A program made the translations under genes and the position numbers. From Winogradskyella ludwigii (GTDB taxonomy: Bacteria; Bacteroidota; Bacteroidia; Flavobacteriales; Flavobacteriaceae): a DNA stretch of 64,000 nt. The stretch spans positions 434,001 through 498,000 of the forward strand of contig NZ_JABFDF010000003.1 of NCBI RefSeq assembly GCF_013403985.1, given 5' to 3'. Positions 1 to 7,566 of the stretch are shown piece after piece. The first letter of the stretch is position 1. Each line of letters opens with the position of its first letter. The notes under the pieces were generated by a model. It was given only the letters and a program-made list of their open reading frames with translations, did no database searches and was not told the DNA's origin.

Positions 1-294
1 TTTAAACTCCCCACTAATAATATTGTAATCAAAATTAACATTATGAGCCACAAAAGTAGTGCCTTCTGTAATATTTAAGATATCGTCTGCAACGTCTTTA
101 AATACTGGTGCATCTGCAACCAAATCATTGTCAATACCTGTGAGTGCTACTATATGTGAAGGAATAAAAGATTCTGGATTAATGAGACTTGTAAACTCAT
201 CTATAACGGTTTCACCATCATATTTAAAAATCGAAATTTCAGTCATTCGATTTCCTTTACCTGTGGTTTCAACATCAATAACGGTATATATCAT
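1..294 (-). CDS. DnaQ-family 3'-5' exonuclease (5' part only, runs off the window)
   Basis: The frame read leftward from an ATG at 294 stays open to base 1 (98 codons). Near its start it holds the exonuclease I motif D-V-E-T-T-G (DxE), and near the window edge H-N-V-N-F-D, which fits motif Exo II of the DEDDh exonucleases related to DNA polymerase III epsilon. These enzymes remove mismatched 3' nucleotides using two metal ions. In Bacteroidetes many such proteins continue into a GIY-YIG or other nuclease domain, but that part lies outside the window, so I cannot say whether this is the replicative proofreading subunit or a repair nuclease. The family call is firm; the exact role is not. Confidence 0.85.
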   Translation of the reverse strand, partial: MIYTVIDVETTGKGNRMTEISIFKYDGETVIDEFTSLINPESFIPSHIVALTGIDNDLVADAPVFKDVADDILNITEGTTFVAHNVNFDYNIISGEFK

Positions 295-611
295 TTTTAG
301 TTTTGAAGCGTTCTTGTTTATTTTTTAAACCTACAAGTTAATTAATTTTAATGGGATTTATACGTTTTTATCGCTTTGGAAGTATATATCTCAAACTGAA
401 TCATAAACAATTGATTGTAACTAAACCACAAAGCGCATTGGCTTGTAATTAAAATGCTCAACGGAAAATATTGGACTGTTTGTAGTTCGTTTTTTACATC
501 CTGATTATGGCGTCTATAAAAAATTATGAAAGATTTCAATTAAAATGTTGATAGTTAAAAAAAATGGCACCATCTTTGTAATTCAATAAGTATTATAAAT
601 TAAATTACATT
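295..611. other. Intergenic region upstream of the first csp gene
   Basis: This 317 bp gap between the divergent exonuclease and csp genes contains the csp promoter (548-578). A 63-codon minus-strand frame at 348-539 has no recognisable family features and I do not regard it as a gene. I see no other structure. Confidence 0.6.
548..578 (+). promoter_or_regulatory. Bacteroidetes-type promoter of the first csp gene
   Basis: TTG at 548-550 is followed after 20 bp by CATCTTTG (571-578), one base from the TAnnTTTG -7 element of the Bacteroidetes primary sigma factor. The predicted start of transcription is near 583-585, giving a leader of about 27 nt. The motif match is seen directly; use in the cell is inferred. 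Confidence 0.55.
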
Positions 612-803
612 ATGAGTAAAGGAACAGTAAAATTTTTCAACGATGCCAAAGGATTTGGTTTTATCACTGAAGAAGGAGTAGACAAAGATCACTTCGTACA
701 CATTTCTGGATTAGTAGACGAAATTCGTGAAGGCGATGAAGTTGAATTCGATCTTGAAGAAGGTAAAAAAGGATTAAACGCAGTAAACGTAAAAGTTATT
801 TAA
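612..803 (+). CDS. Cold-shock domain protein (CspA family)
   Basis: This 63-residue protein is a single cold-shock domain with both nucleic-acid-binding motifs: K-G-F-G-F-I (RNP1) and H-F-V-H-I (RNP2). Csp proteins bind single-stranded RNA and DNA and melt mRNA secondary structure, particularly after a temperature drop, although some members are constitutive. The length is typical of the family. A promoter lies at 548-578 and a strong hairpin terminator at 827-857, so it is monocistronic. Its 3' half and terminator were duplicated downstream (see the repeat entries). The family is certain; whether it is cold-induced cannot be told from sequence. Confidence 0.95.
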   Translation: MSKGTVKFFNDAKGFGFITEEGVDKDHFVHISGLVDEIREGDEVEFDLEEGKKGLNAVNVKVI

Positions 804-1017
804 TACATATACGTCAAGTTTAAAGTAAAAGCCCATCAGTAATGATGGGCTTTTTTTAGCTATAAACTGAACAGGAATTAAGAGTTCTTTATTTTTTAAT
901 TCTAATTGGCTTTAACTGAATAATACCAAAAACATCTATATTTTTATAATCGCATAAGTGACATCGATCTCTTACCTTTTATAACCAATATTAGTTCTAC
1001 TAGTATATTTATGATGA
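711..1017. repeat. Tandem duplication, copy A (csp 3' end, terminator, decayed desaturase 3' end)
   Basis: This unit aligns along its whole length with 1018-1330 at an offset of 306-308 bp. Its left part is the intact 3' half of csp. Its right part (893-1017) is a degraded copy of the last ~125 bases of the desaturase gene. The order and orientation are those expected from one tandem duplication across the junction of two convergent genes. Confidence 0.85.
827..857 (+). terminator. Rho-independent terminator of csp
   Basis: A perfect 12-bp stem (AAAAGCCCATCA, loop GTAA, and its complement) ends in a run of seven T. The A-run on the other side makes it potentially bidirectional. It is part of the ~307 bp duplicated unit, and a second version is at 1133-1157. 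Confidence 0.9.
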
Positions 1018-1020
1018 TTA
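893..1020 (-). pseudogene. Decayed duplicate of the desaturase 3' end
   Basis: Read on the minus strand this matches the last ~43 codons of the desaturase at 1197-1937, beginning at the third histidine box. The copy has an in-frame stop where the intact gene encodes the tyrosine after W (W itself has changed to R), and a one-base deletion about 12 codons later shifts the frame. It has no start of its own. It is a relic of the tandem duplication and not an independent gene. Confidence 0.85.
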
Positions 1021-1107
1021 GTAGAAGAAATTTGTGAAGGTGCTGAAGTTGAATTTGATTTTAAGAAAGTAAAAAAGAATAAAACGCAGTAAACGTAAAA
1101 GTTATTT
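1018..1107 (+). pseudogene. Decayed duplicate of the csp 3' half
   Basis: It matches the second half of csp (L-V-D-E-I-R-E-G-D-E region) but has no start codon and carries a one-base deletion after the V-E-F-D segment, which brings a stop into frame within about 12 codons. The non-coding tail and terminator are better preserved than the coding part. Confidence 0.8.
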
Positions 1108-1132
1108 AATACATATAATTCAAGTTTAAAGT

Positions 1133-1157
1133 AAAAGCCCATCATTACTGACGGGCT
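1133..1157. terminator. Second (duplicated) terminator, between csp remnant and desaturase
   Basis: AAAAGCCCATCA, loop TTAC, TGACGGGCTTTTTTT. It is the copy of the hairpin at 827-857 with one internal A/C mismatch in the stem. A-runs and T-runs on both sides mean it can end transcription of the desaturase (minus strand) as well as rightward read-through. Confidence 0.75.
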
Positions 1158-1196
1158 TTTTTTAGCAATAAACTTAACGGTTTAATTAAGACTTAT

Positions 1197-1937
1197 TTAT
1201 TTTTTAACTCTAATAGGTTTTAACTGAATAACACCAAAAGCATCTAATATTTTTATAATCACATAAGTAACATCGATCTCGTACCACTTGTAACCAAAAT
1301 TAGCTCTACTTGCATATTTATGGTGATTATTATGATAACCTTCACCCATCATAAGAAAATCGAAACGAAAAAGGTTTTTACTCGTATTCTTCATTTTAAA
1401 ATTTACATAACCGTAAATATGACCAAACCAATTAATAATAACTCCGTGTATTGGTGCCATTAAAAATGTGATTGGTAATAAGAGCCATTGCCACCATGAT
1501 GTTACAAATAAGGCAAAGAATAAGATGTAGAGTGAAATCCATAACAATCTGGAAAAACGAGAACTCGCAAAACTATCAAAAGCTTTCCATTGTGGTACGT
1601 TTTTAGTAAAACGATCATCGACCGCTATACGTTGTTGGTTAATATCTTGATAAATGGTTTTGGTTTTCCACATCATAGCAAACACATTATCATCAAAAGA
1701 TGGTGAGTGCGGATCTTTTTCTGTATCAGTATATGCGTGATGCATACGATGCATAATACCGTAACCATAAGCACTTAAATAACTGGAACCTTGAAAAATC
1801 CATGTAAGCACAAAAGTAATACGCTCCATGGTTTTAGACATTGTAAAGACTTGGTGAGCTGCATAACGATGCAAAAAGAAAGACTGAAAAAACAGACCTC
1901 CATACCACAGTACTGCTACAAAAAGGATTATAATCAT
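1197..1937 (-). CDS. Fatty-acid (acyl-CoA) desaturase, delta-9 type
   Basis: An integral-membrane di-iron desaturase that introduces a double bond into acyl chains. All three histidine boxes are present: H-R-Y-A-A-H (about residues 23-28), H-R-M-H-H (63-67) and H-N-N-H-H (202-206), with hydrophobic segments at the N terminus and near residues 130-180. I place the start at 1937, where the protein begins M-I-I-I-L and matches the usual ~245-residue length; an ATG at 1979 would add 14 unlikely residues. Unsaturated lipids keep membranes fluid in the cold, which fits the flanking csp genes. Its 3' end is duplicated at 893-1020. Substrate chain length and CoA versus lipid-bound form are not visible. 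Confidence 0.9.
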   Translation of the reverse strand: MIIILFVAVLWYGGLFFQSFFLHRYAAHQVFTMSKTMERITFVLTWIFQGSSYLSAYGYGIMHRMHHAYTDTEKDPHSPSFDDNVFAMMWKTKTIYQDINQQRIAVDDRFTKNVPQWKAFDSFASSRFSRLLWISLYILFFALFVTSWWQWLLLPITFLMAPIHGVIINWFGHIYGYVNFKMKNTSKNLFRFDFLMMGEGYHNNHHKYASRANFGYKWYEIDVTYVIIKILDAFGVIQLKPIRVKK

Positions 1938-2159
1938 AACTTTTTTTACAAAGATAAGTGCACAATACGTGCCAAACAATGAACCTAAATCAATAAATAG
2001 AGCTGTATAGCTAAGTTTAACTTAACCTTAATAAAATAAAAAGTTAATTATTAACCCCGTTTAGGACGCATCTTACTATTGGGCTTATATAAAATAGACT
2101 TGTCACTTTTTTAATACTGAATATGACATGATTCGAATAGCTTTAGCGCAAAACATCAC

Positions 2160-2729
2160 CTAAACACGCTTTCTAATTCTGCTCAAAGCTTGTGCTGTTA
2201 TACCAATATAAGAACTAATATATTTTAGAGGAATTATTTTTAAAAGTTCAGGACGTTCTTTAAATAACTTCAAATACCGTTCTTCTGCAGTAAGATTCAA
2301 TAAGTTTTGTTCTCTGTTAGATTTTAATAAGAATAAGCGCTCTGCAGTTAATCGTCCTATTAAATTTCCAATTTGTGTGGTTTTATAAACATCTTGTAAA
2401 TCAGAGTAAGTGATACTTAAAAGTGTCGTTTCAGAAAGGGCTTGTAATTGATATGCTGAAGGTGTTTGTGTTAGAAAAGAATCATAGGCGCTAACAAACT
2501 GATCTTTAAAGCTAAAACCAAAAGTTATTTCTTTTTCGGACGCTTCTTTAGGAATATATAAACGTACCACACCAGATTCTATAAAAGAAATATGGTTCTC
2601 AATAACGTTTGTTTTTAAAAAAACAGCTTTCTTTTTAATCACACGACGTTGCAGTTTAGATGTAAAAAACTCCCAATCTGATTGAGATATGGTGGCTAAT
2701 TGATCTAAATAAGCTTTTATCTGTTGCAC
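2160..2729 (-). CDS. Crp/Fnr-family transcriptional regulator
   Basis: 189 residues: an N-terminal cyclic-nucleotide-binding-like beta-roll (about 25-115), a connecting helix, and a C-terminal winged helix with the recognition-helix segment Y-I-G-I-T-A-Q-A-L-S-R-I-R near the end. There is no cysteine cluster of the FNR iron-sulfur type, and the phosphate-binding cassette typical of true cAMP binding is not evident, as in most short Bacteroidetes members of this family. Its ligand is unknown. The adjacent minus-strand desaturase is a possible target, but the 222 bp gap shows no clear operator. Family assignment is firm. Confidence 0.88.
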   Translation of the reverse strand: MQQIKAYLDQLATISQSDWEFFTSKLQRRVIKKKAVFLKTNVIENHISFIESGVVRLYIPKEASEKEITFGFSFKDQFVSAYDSFLTQTPSAYQLQALSETTLLSITYSDLQDVYKTTQIGNLIGRLTAERLFLLKSNREQNLLNLTAEERYLKLFKERPELLKIIPLKYISSYIGITAQALSRIRKRV

Positions 2730-2847
2730 GCGTTTTAATACTATTAATTAAGATTGTAAAGATACATATTCAATCAATCATTAAATCGAAAAAACATAAG
2801 AAACAACGATATCTTCACATGTTTCTTACATACTCTATTATTTATAC

Positions 2848-2855
2848 TATTTTTG
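2848..2855 (+). promoter_or_regulatory. Putative -7 element of the second csp gene
   Basis: TATTTTTG fits TAnnTTTG exactly, without a clear TTG at -33. If used, the transcript has a leader of about 75 nt, which is long for this genome and resembles the long leaders of cold-regulated csp mRNAs. Activity is inferred. Confidence 0.4.
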
Positions 2856-2934
2856 TCGTGTTAATTAACGAAAGCAATATCAAAATAGAAATAAGTTGCT
2901 TTTACAATAGTATAATAAAATTTAAAACAAAAAG

Positions 2935-3183
2935 ATGATTAGAGATTTCTTAAATAAATTGTTTAATTCTAACAAAGAAAAGGAAACGAAAGAAGGTACC
3001 GTGAAATTTTTTAATGCAAAGAAAGGATTTGGGTTTATAACTGTTAAAGATTCTAACGAAGAGATTTTTGTTCATACAACTAACCTTGTAGATAAGATTA
3101 GAGAGAAAAACAAAGTAACATTTAACGTTGAAAAAGGCGAAAAAGGGCTAATTGCAACGAATGTAAAGGTGGTGAAAAAATAA
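2935..3183 (+). CDS. Cold-shock domain protein with charged N-terminal extension
   Basis: 82 residues: a lysine- and glutamate-rich N-terminal extension of about 20 residues followed by a complete cold-shock domain with K-G-F-G-F-I (RNP1) and I-F-V-H-T (RNP2). The protein is related to the 63-residue Csp at 612-803 but divergent, so it is an older paralogue and not part of the recent duplication. The extension begins M-I-R-D-F-L-N-K-L-F, an amphipathic segment not found in classical Csps and of unknown role. A 9-bp inverted repeat spans the stop codon (3170-3192). The family call is certain. Confidence 0.92.
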   Translation: MIRDFLNKLFNSNKEKETKEGTVKFFNAKKGFGFITVKDSNEEIFVHTTNLVDKIREKNKVTFNVEKGEKGLIATNVKVVKK

Positions 3184-3192
3184 TTTTCACCA
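3170..3192 (+). other. Inverted repeat spanning the csp stop codon
   Basis: TGGTGAAAA and TTTTCACCA form a perfect 9-bp hairpin around AATAA, which contains the stop codon. There is no proper T-run after it, so it is a weak terminator candidate or an mRNA 3' stabilising hairpin. Confidence 0.5.
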
Positions 3193-3393
3193 GTTTCCTC
3201 ATCAATATTTTTAATTATTAGAGTTCTTCTCGGACCTAATAACGAAAGGCTCAGGCTTGTTTCGTGTTTAGATTTAGATAAAATGGTTTGTTTAAATACA
3301 CTTTAGGCAGCATCTATTTTGGGCTTCATATCTAAAAAGTCTTCCGTTCTGAATAATACAAGGTCATTTCCGCTTTACCAAGATCGGTATTCT

Positions 3394-3401
3394 TACCTTT
3401 G
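3394..3401 (+). promoter_or_regulatory. -7 promoter element of the DEAD-box helicase pair
   Basis: TACCTTTG matches TAnnTTTG and lies 14 bp before the helicase ATG, implying a very short leader of about 9 nt. No good -33 TTG is visible at the expected distance. Confidence 0.45.
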
Positions 3402-3415
3402 CAAAAATTATTTTT

Positions 3416-4759
3416 ATGTCAAAGCGTTTTTCCGATTTAGGACTTAATGAAAAGTTACAACAAGGTTTAGTTGAACTAGAGATTACAGTTCCAACAGATA
3501 TTCAAGTCAAGACCATTCCTGTGGTATTACATCAAAAGAGCGATGTCGTGGCTTTAGCCAAAACAGGAACAGGAAAAACTGCAGCATTTGGATTGCCTTT
3601 ATTGCAATTAATTAATGTAGAAAACACAGAAATACAAGCTGTGATTTTGGCACCAACACGAGAGTTAGGTCAGCAAATTAGTGCCAATCTAGAATCTTTT
3701 GCAAAACATATTCCAGATATTTCTATTGCTACTGTTTGTGGTGGAGTACCAATTAAACCTCAGATAGAACGTTTACAAAACCCAACACATATTGTTGTAG
3801 CTACACCTGGACGTTTAGCAGATTTAGTAAAACGACAAGCCGTAAACATTTCAAACATCTCTTATTTTATATTAGATGAAGCCGATGAAATGGTAAGCGC
3901 CTTAAAAGAAGGCTTAGACGCTATTATCAAAGAAATCCCTAAATCTAGGAGAACATTATTGTTTACAGCAACAATGCCTGGAACCATAAAACAACTGGTT
4001 CAGAATTATATGTCCAAACATGTTATTCATATTGAAGCAGATATGGCAACCGTTGGTCATCAAGGTATAGATCATCAGTTTGTTGTTGTAGAACCTATAG
4101 AAAAACTAGATGTTTTACTTCATTTTTTAAATTCTAAATTAGGACAACGCGGTATTATTTTTTGTAAAACGAAGGCTGCAGTAAATAAACTAGCTAAGAA
4201 ATTAGCGATTAATAAGTTTTCTTCTGGTGCTATTCATGGTAGTTTAAGTCAAGGTATTCGAGATCGCATCATGGGACAATTTAGAGAAGGCCATATTGAT
4301 ATTTTAGTCGCTACAGATTTAGCTGCACGTGGATTGGATATAAAAGATGTTGCTTACGTTATTAATTACCATTTACCAGACACATACGACGCGTATGTTC
4401 ATAGATCAGGAAGAACCGCAAGAGCAGGAGCAAAGGGCTTAGCATTAACCATTCTTCAACAAGAAGAAGTTAATGACATCGCTGATTTTGAAGATGAGTT
4501 AGGCATTCATTTTTCTGAATTAAAAAAAGCAGATGCTCAAAGTATAGAAGAAAACAATACGCTTTTGTGGGCAAAGAAAATATTTAAAACAAAACCAAAC
4601 CGTTCAATTTCTGAAACGTTACGAAAAGACGTAAGAACGATTTTTCATCATTTAACGAAAGAAGAATTGATTGAAAAGGTAATGGCACATCAATTAGCAC
4701 AAACTTCGTTAGCGCCAACAAAAGCAGACGATTCTAAAACAAAAAGTAAAAAGAACTAG
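3416..4759 (+). CDS. DEAD-box ATP-dependent RNA helicase
   Basis: 447 residues with the full DEAD-box set: a Q-motif region at the N terminus (F-x-x-L-G-L ... P-T-D-I-Q), Walker A A-K-T-G-T-G-K-T (about 48-55), P-T-R-E-L, T-P-G-R, D-E-A-D (154-157), a T-A-T motif III, and H-R-S-G-R-T-A-R-A (motif VI). After the two RecA folds comes a ~75-residue tail ending in a lysine-rich stretch likely to bind RNA. These enzymes unwind short RNA duplexes in ribosome assembly or mRNA decay, often in the cold. It is followed after 2 bp by a second helicase gene, so the two are almost certainly one transcript. RhlE/CshA-like in layout; the substrate is unknown. Confidence 0.93.
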   Translation: MSKRFSDLGLNEKLQQGLVELEITVPTDIQVKTIPVVLHQKSDVVALAKTGTGKTAAFGLPLLQLINVENTEIQAVILAPTRELGQQISANLESFAKHIPDISIATVCGGVPIKPQIERLQNPTHIVVATPGRLADLVKRQAVNISNISYFILDEADEMVSALKEGLDAIIKEIPKSRRTLLFTATMPGTIKQLVQNYMSKHVIHIEADMATVGHQGIDHQFVVVEPIEKLDVLLHFLNSKLGQRGIIFCKTKAAVNKLAKKLAINKFSSGAIHGSLSQGIRDRIMGQFREGHIDILVATDLAARGLDIKDVAYVINYHLPDTYDAYVHRSGRTARAGAKGLALTILQQEEVNDIADFEDELGIHFSELKKADAQSIEENNTLLWAKKIFKTKPNRSISETLRKDVRTIFHHLTKEELIEKVMAHQLAQTSLAPTKADDSKTKSKKN

Positions 4760-4761
4760 TC

Positions 4762-6075
4762 ATGGCAAATAATATAAAAGCGCAACAAGAGATTCTCGAA
4801 AAACTAAGCATTTACGAGCTCAACCCAATGCAGGAAGCGGCCTTGGAAGCGATTGATAAAAATGATAAGACGATTCTTTTATCTCCAACAGGAACTGGTA
4901 AAACCTTGGCCTTTTTACTACCATTACTAGAACGTTTAGATCCGGAATGCGAAGAAGTACAAGCCTTAATTATTGTACCATCTAGAGAGTTAGCGATTCA
5001 GATAGAAACTGTAATTAGAGATATGGGTTCTGGTTATAAAGCCAATGCTATTTATGGTGGACGTGCTATTTCTAAAGATAAAATAGAATTAAAACATACT
5101 CCAGCCATTTTAATTGGTACTCCAGGACGTTTAGCAGATCATTTTGAACAAGCACGTTTTACCACCAAGTTTATAAAAACACTGGTGATTGATGAGTTTG
5201 ATATCTCTATTGAAGTTGGAGCAAGCGGTGAAATGAAATTTATCATGGGCTACTTAGCCAATGTTAATAAGCGTATTTTAACTTCTGCTACAGAAGGAGC
5301 TTCGATTCCTGCATATTTAAAAATGGATGGTGCTAAAACCTTAAATTATCTAAAAGAAAAATCGAGTCCAAAATTAACCATCAAAACCGTATTATCTCCA
5401 TCAGCAAATAAGCATAATACGTTAGTAGATTTATTATATCATCTAGGAAACGAACCTGGTATTGTATTTTGTAATAAAAAAGAACGCCTCGAAGATTTAA
5501 GTCGTTTTTTAGACAAACGAAATATAGCACACACTTGTTTTCATGGCGGTATGGAGCAACGCGATCGTGAGCGTGCTTTAATTAAATTAAGAAATGGAAG
5601 TGTATCGTTTTTAGTCGCTAGTGATCTGGCCGCTAGAGGAATTGATATTCCTGAAATGAGTTACATTATTCATTACGAAATTCCAGAAGCTATACAAGAA
5701 TACACACATAGAAATGGTAGAACTGCTAGAGTTAACGCTAAAGGCACAGCCTATCTTATAAAAGGTGATAAAGAAATATTCCCTGATTTTGTTGAGAAAT
5801 CTAAAGTGCAAATGCTCTCTAAATCTGGAGAAATTAAACCTCCGTTTTGGACAACCTTATTTATTTCTGGTGGACGAAAGGATAAAATTTCTAAAGGAGA
5901 TATAGCAGGTTTATTTTTTAAACAAGGTCATATTTCTAAAGATCAATTAGGAGTTATTGAGTTGAAACAAGATTGTGCTTTTGTTGCCGTTCCTGCTACT
6001 ATTGCAGATGATTTGGTAGAACAATTGAATAATGTACGTTTGAAGAAAAAGAAAGTTCGCGTTTATACAGTTTAG
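4762..6075 (+). CDS. DEAD-box helicase, DbpA-like, with D-E-F-D motif II
   Basis: 437 residues. Walker A is S-P-T-G-T-G-K-T (41-48). Motif II reads D-E-F-D (144-147) where almost all family members have D-E-A-D. Motif III is T-S-A-T and motif VI H-R-N-G-R-T-A-R. The last ~70 residues (G-R-K-D-K-I-S-K-G-D-I onward) resemble the DbpA-type RNA-recognition domain that directs E. coli DbpA to 23S rRNA. The most likely role is therefore a step in large-subunit assembly. It starts 2 bp after the first helicase stops and ends 12 bp before the convergent esterase gene stops. The alanine-to-phenylalanine change does not remove the metal or ATP ligands, so activity is expected. Confidence 0.9.
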   Translation: MANNIKAQQEILEKLSIYELNPMQEAALEAIDKNDKTILLSPTGTGKTLAFLLPLLERLDPECEEVQALIIVPSRELAIQIETVIRDMGSGYKANAIYGGRAISKDKIELKHTPAILIGTPGRLADHFEQARFTTKFIKTLVIDEFDISIEVGASGEMKFIMGYLANVNKRILTSATEGASIPAYLKMDGAKTLNYLKEKSSPKLTIKTVLSPSANKHNTLVDLLYHLGNEPGIVFCNKKERLEDLSRFLDKRNIAHTCFHGGMEQRDRERALIKLRNGSVSFLVASDLAARGIDIPEMSYIIHYEIPEAIQEYTHRNGRTARVNAKGTAYLIKGDKEIFPDFVEKSKVQMLSKSGEIKPPFWTTLFISGGRKDKISKGDIAGLFFKQGHISKDQLGVIELKQDCAFVAVPATIADDLVEQLNNVRLKKKKVRVYTV

Positions 6076-6087
6076 TAAATTCTCGAA

Positions 6088-6831
6088 CTAAAGCAAAGGC
6101 TTTAAAACTTCCCAAACTGTATTTGCTAATATTTTATGACCTTCAACTGTTGGATGAATACCATCTGCTTGATTAAGCTCTGCAATACCACCAACATCTT
6201 TTAATATAAAAGGGATAAATTCTAGATGGTTTTGATTTGCCAGATCTATAAAAATCTGTTTAAATTCTGAAGTATAGTCTTGTCCCATATTTGGAGGTAA
6301 CTGCATTCCTGCTAAGATAATTTTAGTTTCAGGACTTTTCTTATTTACCGCATCTATTATGGCTTGTAAGTTATCTCGAGTTTCAGAAAGCGGTACACCA
6401 CGTAAACCGTCATTGGCTCCTAATTCTAATATAAACAGATCAATTTTCTGATTCAAAATCCAACTGATTCTACTTTTTCCACCAGCTGTAGTTTCGCCAC
6501 TTAATCCAGAATTAATTACGGTATAATTTAAATTTATAGCATCTATTTTTTGTTGCAATACGGCAGGAAAGGCATCATTACTGTCTTCTAGTCCATAACC
6601 AGCAGTTATACTATCTCCAAAACATAAGATCGTTTTTGTATTAGTTTCAATCAGAGTCAGAGAGTCTTCTGTTTGCGTTTGTGTTTCGCTTTCAGATAAA
6701 GTTTTATCTGCTGAATTATTACCACAAGCCATCATTAAAAAGCCCATAATAAAATAACAAAACTTTAAGAGTTTAGAGACAGGTAGAGTTGGTAAAATTG
6801 AAACCAATTGATTATTTTGAGCCTTCGACAT
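6088..6831 (-). CDS. TesA-like SGNH/GDSL esterase, lipoprotein
   Basis: 247 residues. The N terminus has a hydrophobic segment ending in L-M-M-A-C, a lipobox, so it is probably anchored in the envelope by a lipidated cysteine. The catalytic domain shows block I F-G-D-S-I-T-A-G-Y-G-L with the nucleophile serine, the block III G-A-N-D-G segment, and D-G-I-H-P-T near the end with the Asp/His pair. This is the TesA/arylesterase-lysophospholipase subfamily. It is divergent from a YbbA/YbbP-type ABC transporter, the same arrangement as tesA-ybbAP in E. coli. Its physiological substrate is unknown. Only 26 bp separate it from the transporter start, so the promoters must overlap the coding regions. 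Confidence 0.88.
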   Translation of the reverse strand: MSKAQNNQLVSILPTLPVSKLLKFCYFIMGFLMMACGNNSADKTLSESETQTQTEDSLTLIETNTKTILCFGDSITAGYGLEDSNDAFPAVLQQKIDAINLNYTVINSGLSGETTAGGKSRISWILNQKIDLFILELGANDGLRGVPLSETRDNLQAIIDAVNKKSPETKIILAGMQLPPNMGQDYTSEFKQIFIDLANQNHLEFIPFILKDVGGIAELNQADGIHPTVEGHKILANTVWEVLKPLL

Positions 6832-6857
6832 AAGTGGTCTTAAAAATTAAAATTAAC

Positions 6858-7547
6858 ATGCCAAAGATATTAAAGATAACTGGTCTAGAAAAGACATATT
6901 CTAGCGGTAACAAACAATTAACGGTCTTACACGATATTTCATTCGATGTAGAAAAAGGACAAACCTTTTCTATTGTTGGTCCATCTGGAAGTGGCAAAAC
7001 AACCTTATTAGGTTTGTGTGCGGGCTTGGATGAGCCTAATTCTGGTAGTGTTGAGCTTTGTGGTGAAGATTTAAATGACTTAAATCAAGATCAACGTGCA
7101 CAATTAAGAAACAAGAGCGTTGGTTTTATTTTTCAGAATTTTCAATTGTTACCAACATTAACCGCTTTAGAAAATGTAAGTGTTCCTTTGGAATTACAAG
7201 GCCATAAAGATGCTGTAAAAAAGAGTATGACACTATTAGAAAAAGTAGGTTTAGCAGATCGTTTTGACCATTATCCATCTCAACTCTCTGGTGGAGAACA
7301 ACAACGTGTTGCTTTAGCTAGAGCTTTTGCTAATGCACCTTCTATTTTATTTGCTGATGAACCTACAGGTAATTTGGACGAAGAAACAGGAGAGAAAGTC
7401 ATTCAATTATTGTTTGATCTTAATAAAGAAGCTGGAACTACGTTGGTCATTATTACACATGACCTGGATTTAGCTAACCGAACACAACAAATCTTACGGC
7501 TTAAAGGCGGACAAATTTTAACAAACGAACGTACTGAAGTTCTGTGA
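6858..7547 (+). CDS. ABC transporter ATP-binding protein, YbbA/LolD type
   Basis: 229 residues from the ATG at 6858; the ATG at 6834 would add eight non-conserved residues and nearly touch the divergent gene. Walker A is G-P-S-G-S-G-K-T, the signature motif L-S-G-G-E-Q-Q-R, and Walker [10 protein letters not shown], as in the LolD/MacB/YbbA group whose partners are FtsX-like permeases. The permease gene begins 19 bp downstream. The pair probably acts mechanically on envelope substrates, not as a classic importer. Proximity to a TesA-like lipase points to lipid or lipoprotein handling, which is an inference. Confidence 0.93.
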   Translation: MPKILKITGLEKTYSSGNKQLTVLHDISFDVEKGQTFSIVGPSGSGKTTLLGLCAGLDEPNSGSVELCGEDLNDLNQDQRAQLRNKSVGFIFQNFQLLPTLTALENVSVPLELQGHKDAVKKSMTLLEKVGLADRFDHYPSQLSGGEQQRVALARAFANAPSILFADEPTGNLDEETGEKVIQLLFDLNKEAGTTLVIITHDLDLANRTQQILRLKGGQILTNERTEVL

Positions 7548-7566
7548 ACCCATTCACATCCTTATT

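Larger units (their letters stand above)
1018..1330. repeat. Tandem duplication, copy B (decayed csp 3' end, terminator, intact desaturase 3' end)
   Basis: The second unit of the duplication. It starts with a frameshifted copy of the csp 3' half, includes a second hairpin terminator, and ends with the functional 3' end of the desaturase gene. About 35 bases spanning the csp stop codon are identical between the copies; the remainder differs at scattered positions and by single-base indels. Confidence 0.85.

Noticed and set aside
59-328. Plus-strand 89-codon frame at the left edge
   Set aside because: It is the antisense shadow of the DnaQ-type exonuclease, whose minus-strand frame has clear catalytic motifs.
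348-539. A 63-codon open frame (minus strand) between the exonuclease and csp genes
   Set aside because: No recognisable family, AT-driven composition, no promoter or ribosome-binding features, and it lies across the csp upstream region.
1791-1982. Plus-strand 63-codon frame over the desaturase start
   Set aside because: Antisense to the N-terminal part of the desaturase, with no independent support.
3200-3300. Possible riboswitch-like leader ahead of the helicase pair (GAAAGGCTCAGG segment)
   Set aside because: It faintly recalls a glycine aptamer, but the paired stems and the conserved core are missing and no glycine-related gene follows.
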